The notes under the pieces: model-generated
The model's input: the letters and a program-made list of their open reading frames with translations, nothing else
What the model was told of the DNA's origin: nothing
Database searches by the model: none
Assembly (NCBI RefSeq): GCF_963662255.1
Contig: NC_085084.1
Coordinates: 397,501 to 461,500, forward strand
Direction: 5' to 3'
From: Cinclus cinclus
Lineage: Eukaryota > Chordata > Aves > Passeriformes > Cinclidae
Length of the DNA: 64,000 nucleotides
Shown: positions 58,691 through 64,000 of the stretch, piece by piece
Numbering within the stretch: position 1 is the first letter of the stretch
Layout of the letters: the number at the start of each line of letters is the position of its first letter
Made by a program: the position numbers and the translations under genes

Positions 58691-60689
58691 CAAAATGTTC
58701 CTTCTGTCCCTTACAGATGAACTGAGTTTTCCTCCAAAATAGTCTTTGTCCCTTCCGTGTTACCTCAGGTCTTACCCCAAAATTTTCTCTACCCGTCTAC
58801 TGCTGACTACTTCACTGCTGGCACAAACTTGCCAGCTCAGTCTTGGATCTGCCTCGTTCCTGGGTAGCTGCTAGGACATGTGGGGTCCTGGCCCTCGTCA
58901 CCACAGAGACCTGCCCCAGCCACAGGGAGTCGAGAGATGGCACAGTGGGGCCATACCAGGATCTGGGACCAGGAGGCGCAAAGTGCGTTCAGTGGGCTGG
59001 TGGGACGGGCTTGGAGCCCCAGTGTATTCGAGGAGAAACAAGAACTGCAGCAACACCCAGACCAGAGGGTGGTGCTAATGCTCTGGGCTTTATAGGAACA
59101 GTTTCTTTCAGACCAGTTCGGGGGAGTAGTGCCTCAGGGAAACAGATGCTCTCCTAGAAAATCCCATGGGTGAGGCACGACCCCTCATGGAACCAGCCCC
59201 CATGCTGCAAACACACAGCAGGATTTCCAGCACAGCCCTATCCTGTGGGCTGGGAGGGGTTTCCAGGGAGTCCTGCCTGCCTCAGTGCCCAGCCAGGTTT
59301 GTGCTGGACCCGACAGGACATCTTGGTTTGTGCTGGGGTTGAGTTCATTTCTTCCCGCTGGAATGAATGCAGTGCCATGCTCTGCATTCCGGGTGAGGAC
59401 ACTGCTGATCATAGGTGGGTGTCATACGTGGATGTGGTGGCTGCTGCTGGGCAGTGCTGACCCTGCGAAGTCTTTTCAGCATCCTCTGCACTGACAGCAA
59501 GCAGGCTGGGGGGGATACAGTCAAGTATTTTGTCGAGTTTTTCATAGGTCTGTGTGTTCAAAGAGACAAGAGCAGTTCTTGGTTGCTGTAGAGTTGTTTA
59601 TTGCATGAATACATCAGCCTCGAAGGCAAAGAGTTCAAACTATTAAAGTCCATGCTAAAACTTTCTGGCAGAGTCCCGCCCAAGAAGAAGCTGTAGCAGC
59701 TCTCACACCTTTCTTCTTCCTTTCTTCTTCTTTTGTTCTTCTTTTTATTTTTTCCCTCACACCAGTTCAGGGGGTTTTATTCATAAATCATCCAATCAGC
59801 TAAAAACACAATTCTAAAACATTTTTCTTACACTTATTAGGGCTCAGTTCTAAACTACAAAAGTAGTGTCAGTCTTTACACATAATTTATGCATTTAGTT
59901 TTATCTATTCATAGAAATGGTTCTATCTGTTTTATTTAGAAATGCAAGCAGTGTTCTGTTATGTTTTTGTTATGTCTGGAGCTAGGTTACTCAAGTTTAA
60001 ACTAGGCTTTAGGGCTTTAACTTTCTTAAGGCACTCAAAGTATATTCTTATTTAATTAAAGCTAAAACTTGCACTTCTGCTTCATGTCTGTGTGCCTTAA
60101 TATATTTTAATTTCTTTAAAGGCTTTAATTCAATCCCTGCATTCTTTTCTCTCTCTGAGGGACTCAGTTTCCATTTTACACACTCCAACTACAGCCAGTT
60201 CCAGCTGGGGTGGCTGTTATTTGTATCCCCTCCTTTAGGCTGCCCATTTTCCATACTGAGTATGATGCTAGCAGTGTGGGATGCAGATTTCCAGCCATCA
60301 GAGCTGTCTTCAGGGGCTGCTGCTCATGGCCTGGCATCACTCAGTTGACTTCCTGCAATTCCAGCCAGAAGGTTGTGGTCGTTGTGCAATTCTTCCACTT
60401 CTTCCAAATCAGAGGTAATTTTTTGGGATTCGTTGGCTATCCAAATTCCATCTGCTTATACTTATGTCTATAGACAGAGTAGAACGGGACAGAAGGGGAA
60501 GAATGACGATAAAATAATTAGAATATACAAAACAAGCGCGATGGAGGAGCACCGCCGGGCAGCTGTCCCAGACTGACCATGCCTGTGGCATCTGTTGTGT
60601 AAGCTGTCCACTCAACACGACAGAACAGGGAAATTCGCTATTTCCAGCGAGCAGGGAAACCACCTCCAGACGGAACTTCTGGGGCAGCG
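58691..60689. other. Intergenic between DCAF10 and TRMT10B promoters
   Basis: No gene recognised. In human EXOSC3 lies between these two genes; I searched both strands for its conserved regions and saw none. The right part is an A+T-rich tract of possible LTR origin, listed separately. Confidence 0.5.
59540..60190 (-). mobile_element. Possible solo LTR (weak)
   Basis: About 650 bases of A+T-rich sequence with abrupt composition change at both sides, a minus-strand AATAAA (TTTATT at 59597-59602), a pyrimidine-rich stretch (59699-59758) and a TG start / CA end possible on either strand. This resembles an avian endogenous retroviral solo LTR on the minus strand. No target-site duplication or retroviral coding sequence was found. 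Confidence 0.3.
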
Positions 60690-60855
60690 CGCCAAACACT
60701 TTGTGCCGCCGGTAGCCGCGACGCCCATCACGGGCCGGCACCGGGACGGACCCGCCGGGAGAACGGGCAGCCGCAGGAGAATGGGCACCGGGAGCGGCAC
60801 CGCGTGGGGAGGGACGGAGCCGGCCAGGGCCCGCCCCTTCCGCGCCAGCGGCGTG
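60690..60855 (+). promoter_or_regulatory. TRMT10B: TRMT10B CpG-island promoter and 5' UTR
   Basis: CpG-rich, TATA-less sequence starting about 150 bases before the TRMT10B start codon and running through exons 1-3. The transcription start is not visible. Confidence 0.55.
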
Positions 60856-63766
60856 ATGGAGGCCTGGGAGGCGTTGGGGATGGAGACGGCGGCGGGGAGC
60901 GAGTCGGAGCCGGAGCCGGAGCCGGAGGCGGAGGCGGTGGTGGCCGAGGCGCTGCGGCTACTGCGGATCGAGCCCTCGGCCGCGGGCGATCCCCGCGCGG
61001 GGCGGGCGGGCGGAGCGCCGGGGCCGTGCTCGGTGCGTGCGGCGGGGTTCGGTGATCGGGGCCGGGGCTCGGTGCCGGTGCTCGGTGCGTGCGGCGGGAT
61101 CCCCGCTGATGGCCGTGCCCGCTTTCCCCCGCAGAGGAACGCGCTGCGGAAGCGGCGGCGCTGGCTGCGCGTTCTCGCCGCCCGGCGCGGGAAGCGGCGG
61201 CAGGAGCGGCAGCGCCGCCGGGCGCGGCGGGCAGCGGCGGACCGGGACGGCCCCAGCCCGGCGCTCGGCAGCGGCCCCGGCGGGCCCGGACCGCCCTCCG
61301 TCCGCCGCGGGAGGGTCCCGGCCGCGCTGGCCGCGGAGCGGCTGCTGCAGGCGCGGACGGCGGGGCCGCGGCTGTGCGTGGATCTCGGCGTGGGCGGCGG
61401 CATGACCGAAAAGGTGCGTGGATCCCTGGGGCGGCTCGGGAGTCCCGGGGATCCCGGGGGAGGCTCGGGGGTCCCGGCCGGGCAGCGCTCCGTGTGTGCC
61501 CGTCCCTGCTGCGGGCGGGCCACCGGCAGCTCGGCGGGACCGGCAGCCCCGGCTCGGGGTCACCGTGGCGCTGTGTCCCCAAGGAGAGCGGCCGGCTCGC
61601 CTCCCAGATCCGGAGGCTGTACGGGGCGAACCGCCGCGCCGCTCGGCCCTTCTGGCTGTGCCTGACGGAGTTCGCGGCCGGGACGCCGATCTACGAGCAG
61701 TGCTTCCGCATGAACGACGGCTTCGCTGGGTACTTGGTGAGGGTCTGGCCGCGGGACCGGGGGACAGCTCAGCGCTTGCTCTGAATCTTAAATTAGACAA
61801 TGGTTGCTGCTCTCCCTTTCTCAAAGCACCCCGAGAACTGTTGGTCAGGAGGAAATTTAGTGGGGTTTTTAGGTGTGTTGATCAATGCCCAGAACAGAAA
61901 CATTGTACAATTGAAAAGGAAAACCCCCAGGTCACTGTAGATCTATAGTATCTATCAGACCTTTAGCATTTGGTATGTCCAAAGTGGTCCCGGGATATCT
62001 GTGTGTCTGGGAGGGGGCTTTGTTCTGGCAGACGTACTTTAGGCTAACTGCCTGCTTCACTCTGTCTTGTTTTCGAGATGGATACAACTCCAGAGAGTTA
62101 CCTGGACCTGTTTCCTTTGGAGGCCATTGTTTATCTCACTCCTGACTCTGAGAACGGTAAATATTTCACATATGTTAGACGAGGGAGAACCAACACAAAA
62201 GGTTGGCTTTTAGAAATTTCATTTTGAGGCCATTCCATGCTTCAGGCAAGTTGTTCCTGTCATGGGCTGTGTCACATTACATGAGACATGCTGTGTGCTC
62301 AGACCTGGTGCTAAATCTGTGCTGGGGGGACCTCCCCCAGGCTGCAGCCCTTGGGGTGAGGAGGCTCTGCCCACTGCTGTCCTTGGGAGTGGAGTCTGTT
62401 GGGAGAGCAGAGTCCTGTGGGATTGGCTGCTGTGTGGTGGTGAGCCAGTGTCTGTTTCTAGTCCTTGAAGACATCGATCCCGACAAAGTGTACGTGCTGG
62501 GAGGGCTGGTGGATGAGAGCATTCACAAGGTGCGTGGTGCCTGCCCCTTGAGCAGGGACATCCCAGGGCTGTCGCTGCCTCCACCATCCCTTTTTCCTCA
62601 CACTCTGGCTGCACCCAGCAGCGAGCTGGGAGAGGCTGCAGCAGTGCAGGTGCCACGAGTCCCAGGGCAGGTTTTGGCTCTGTGGCTGCTCGGGCCATGC
62701 CTGTGAGGCTGTGTGTCAGCCTGTCCCTGTGTCCCTGTGTCCCTGTAGCAGCTGACCCTGCGGAGGGCGCGGGAGCAGCGCTTGCAGACAGCCCGGCTTC
62801 CCATCCGTGAGTACATGGTGAGAGCCCCCAACCCCAGGAACTACCACTCCGAGACACTGGCCATCAACCAGGGTGAGCATGCCTGGGGCTGGGGGTCACA
62901 CGGGGGCACCCAAAGGCTGGGTGTGATCCCCTGCTCCCCAGGGAGCTGTGCACAAGGCAGGGGACAGTTGGGTTCTGGGGGGTTGCTGTTGGGACAGGCC
63001 ACAGAGGGATGGGACTTTTGAGACCTGTGCCACCTCAACCAAGCCTGACAATGGCAGGGAGGGGTGCTGGTGTTCTGTAACCCCATGGGCTGGCACACTG
63101 GTCACTATTGGTGACTGCAGAGGGGCTCATCACCCAGGCCAGCTCCTCAACGCTTTTACTCCTTACATGAGGATTGTGTTGCCCCTCCATGGACACAAGG
63201 CAGAGGAAGTGGCTAGGGGCTCTGTGTGCCCAAAGGGAGGGGTCTCCCTGGCAGTGACAGTGGGAGCACAGCAGGTGTGGCCTACTAGAGGGGGGACACT
63301 GACAGGTGCCACACGTCAGCCAAAACAGTGGCAGGGGTGCCTCACCCTAGTTAACATAGCCACTGCTTTGCCCTGAGCTCTCTAAAATCTTCTCCCAAAT
63401 ACCCATCTGCCCTCTAGGTAAGCTGCCTCAAGCACCAGCTCATCAGGTGTTAAGTGGGCAACTTTCTCTGGGTCAGCTGTCATCACCTCCCTGGTGTTTG
63501 CTAGGTGTGTGTAGAGCTGTTGGCACCATTGTCACAGCACCTGTGTCATCAACATCTCTGTGCTCCTCGCAGTCTTTGATGTCCTGTCCACCTACTACGA
63601 GACGAGGAGCTGGCCAGCAGCTCTGAGGGCTGGAGTTTCCTCTGGGAAAGGCTTCGTGCTACCAGATACAGCAGAACAGGTGGAAATAGCCCAATGTGGC
63701 ACTGCTGCTCAAGAAAACTCTTTATTTTGTGGTGAGGAGCTGCACAGGCAGGAAGCACCAGCATGA
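60856..63766 (+). CDS. TRMT10B: TRMT10B, tRNA (purine-9-N1) methyltransferase, complete
   Basis: Trm10-family SPOUT methyltransferase; the mammalian enzyme makes m1A9 in tRNA-Asp using S-adenosylmethionine. Exons: 60856-61032, 61135-61413, 61584-61736, 62078-62156, 62462-62529, 62749-62872, 63573-63766; GT/AG borders, phases close, 1,074 nt, 357 aa. An acidic Glu/Pro/Ala N-terminus is followed by a very basic Arg-rich helix (exon 2, RKRRRWLRVLAARRGKRR), the tRNA-binding region. The SPOUT fold runs from LCVDLG (about 140) through SQIRRLYGANRRA, RPFWLCLTEF, MNDGF, YLTPDSE and VYVLGGLVDES (239-249; Asp247 fits the conserved catalytic Asp) to LPIREYM, NYHSETLAINQVFDVLS and SSGKGFVL. The C-terminus extends about 30 residues beyond the human end. 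Start chosen as the first ATG in the CpG-island exon; the N-terminus is weakly conserved, so it is less certain. Confidence 0.95.
61028..61098 (+). repeat. Duplicated splice-donor sequence in TRMT10B intron 1
   Basis: The 19-mer GCTCGGTGCGTGCGGCGGG occurs at 61028 and again at 61080, 52 bases apart. The first copy holds the exon 1 donor (G/GTGCGT at 61032/61033), the second an identical potential donor at 61084/61085. Using the second would leave an intron of only 50 nt and shift the frame. Confidence 0.85.
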
Positions 63767-64000
63767 CTGTGCACAGGAGACAGCTCTTTCCAGCCGTGTA
63801 AGGATCCTGTTGGAGCAACACTTCTACCTCAGGAATGTGGTGCTGGACATCCCCTGTGCCCCTGAGCAGGAAAGAGAAGCCTGGTGGAGCCTGGGATCAA
63901 GTGAAAACTGACAGGAATTCAGTTTTTCTTTGCAGCTGTTTTTCACTGCTACACCTATAATTTTTCTGGGAGGGGTAGGACAGCTTTAAGGGGTTTTCTT
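63767..64000 (+). other. TRMT10B: TRMT10B 3' UTR, continues beyond the window
   Basis: Sequence after the TRMT10B stop. No AATAAA or ATTAAA is seen before the window end, so the 3' end lies beyond it or uses a variant signal. Confidence 0.5.

Noticed and set aside
58691..60689. EXOSC3, expected between DCAF10 and TRMT10B from mammalian synteny
   Set aside because: No stretch resembling the conserved exosome-cap protein was found on either strand in this interval.
61374..61784. Longer unspliced TRMT10B-like frame
   Set aside because: It reads through intron 2 of TRMT10B; the spliced model keeps phase across all exons and matches the family better.
1..64000. Prokaryotic-type systems (CRISPR arrays, operons, toxin-antitoxin, phage)
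   Set aside because: The sequence is a vertebrate nuclear genome with spliced genes and LINEs; no such structures were seen.

Overview
This window is vertebrate nuclear DNA, almost certainly from a bird and probably a songbird. Evidence: split genes with consensus GT/AG introns, CpG-island promoters, and many truncated CR1 LINE fragments whose 3' ends are of the avian (passerine-like) type. Six intact protein-coding genes and the 3' end of a seventh can be read. For all six complete genes I followed the exon phases by hand, and every one closes in frame at a stop codon.

Layout: ZCCHC7 3' exons (+, 1-5.5 kb); an intergenic tract of about 11.5 kb holding an orphan CpG island, A+T-rich conserved-looking blocks and microsatellites; GRHPR (+, 17.2-21.8 kb, 9 exons, 322 aa); ZBTB5 (-, single coding exon at 27.0-29.0 kb, 674 aa, with a 5' non-coding exon near 30.7 kb); POLR1E (+, 31.1-38.5 kb, 12 exons, 413 aa), head-to-head with ZBTB5; a repeat-rich intergenic tract (38.7-43.5 kb); SLC25A51 (+, intronless CDS at 45.7-46.5 kb, 285 aa); DCAF10 (-, 52.4-58.5 kb, 7 exons, 480 aa), convergent with SLC25A51; TRMT10B (+, 60.9-63.8 kb, 7 exons, 357 aa).

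The set corresponds to human 9p13.2, which maps to the avian Z chromosome; the Z assignment is inference. These are housekeeping genes of separate pathways, not an operon-like system: nuclear RNA surveillance (ZCCHC7), glyoxylate detoxification (GRHPR), transcriptional repression (ZBTB5), RNA polymerase I (POLR1E), mitochondrial NAD+ import (SLC25A51), CUL4 ubiquitin ligase targeting (DCAF10) and tRNA position-9 methylation (TRMT10B). The order POLR1E-SLC25A51-DCAF10-TRMT10B is rearranged relative to the mammalian order as I remember it; FBXO10, TOMM5, FRMPD1 and EXOSC3 are not in the interval.

The points most worth following up are non-coding: the orphan CpG island and flanking A+T-rich blocks between ZCCHC7 and GRHPR (the interval that in human holds a distal PAX5 enhancer), a roughly 110-bp block shared by a GRHPR intron and the ZBTB5 3' UTR, a 20-bp G-quadruplex-prone minisatellite in the SLC25A51 promoter island, and an exon-like open segment near 41 kb. 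I found no sign of a wholly new biological system.
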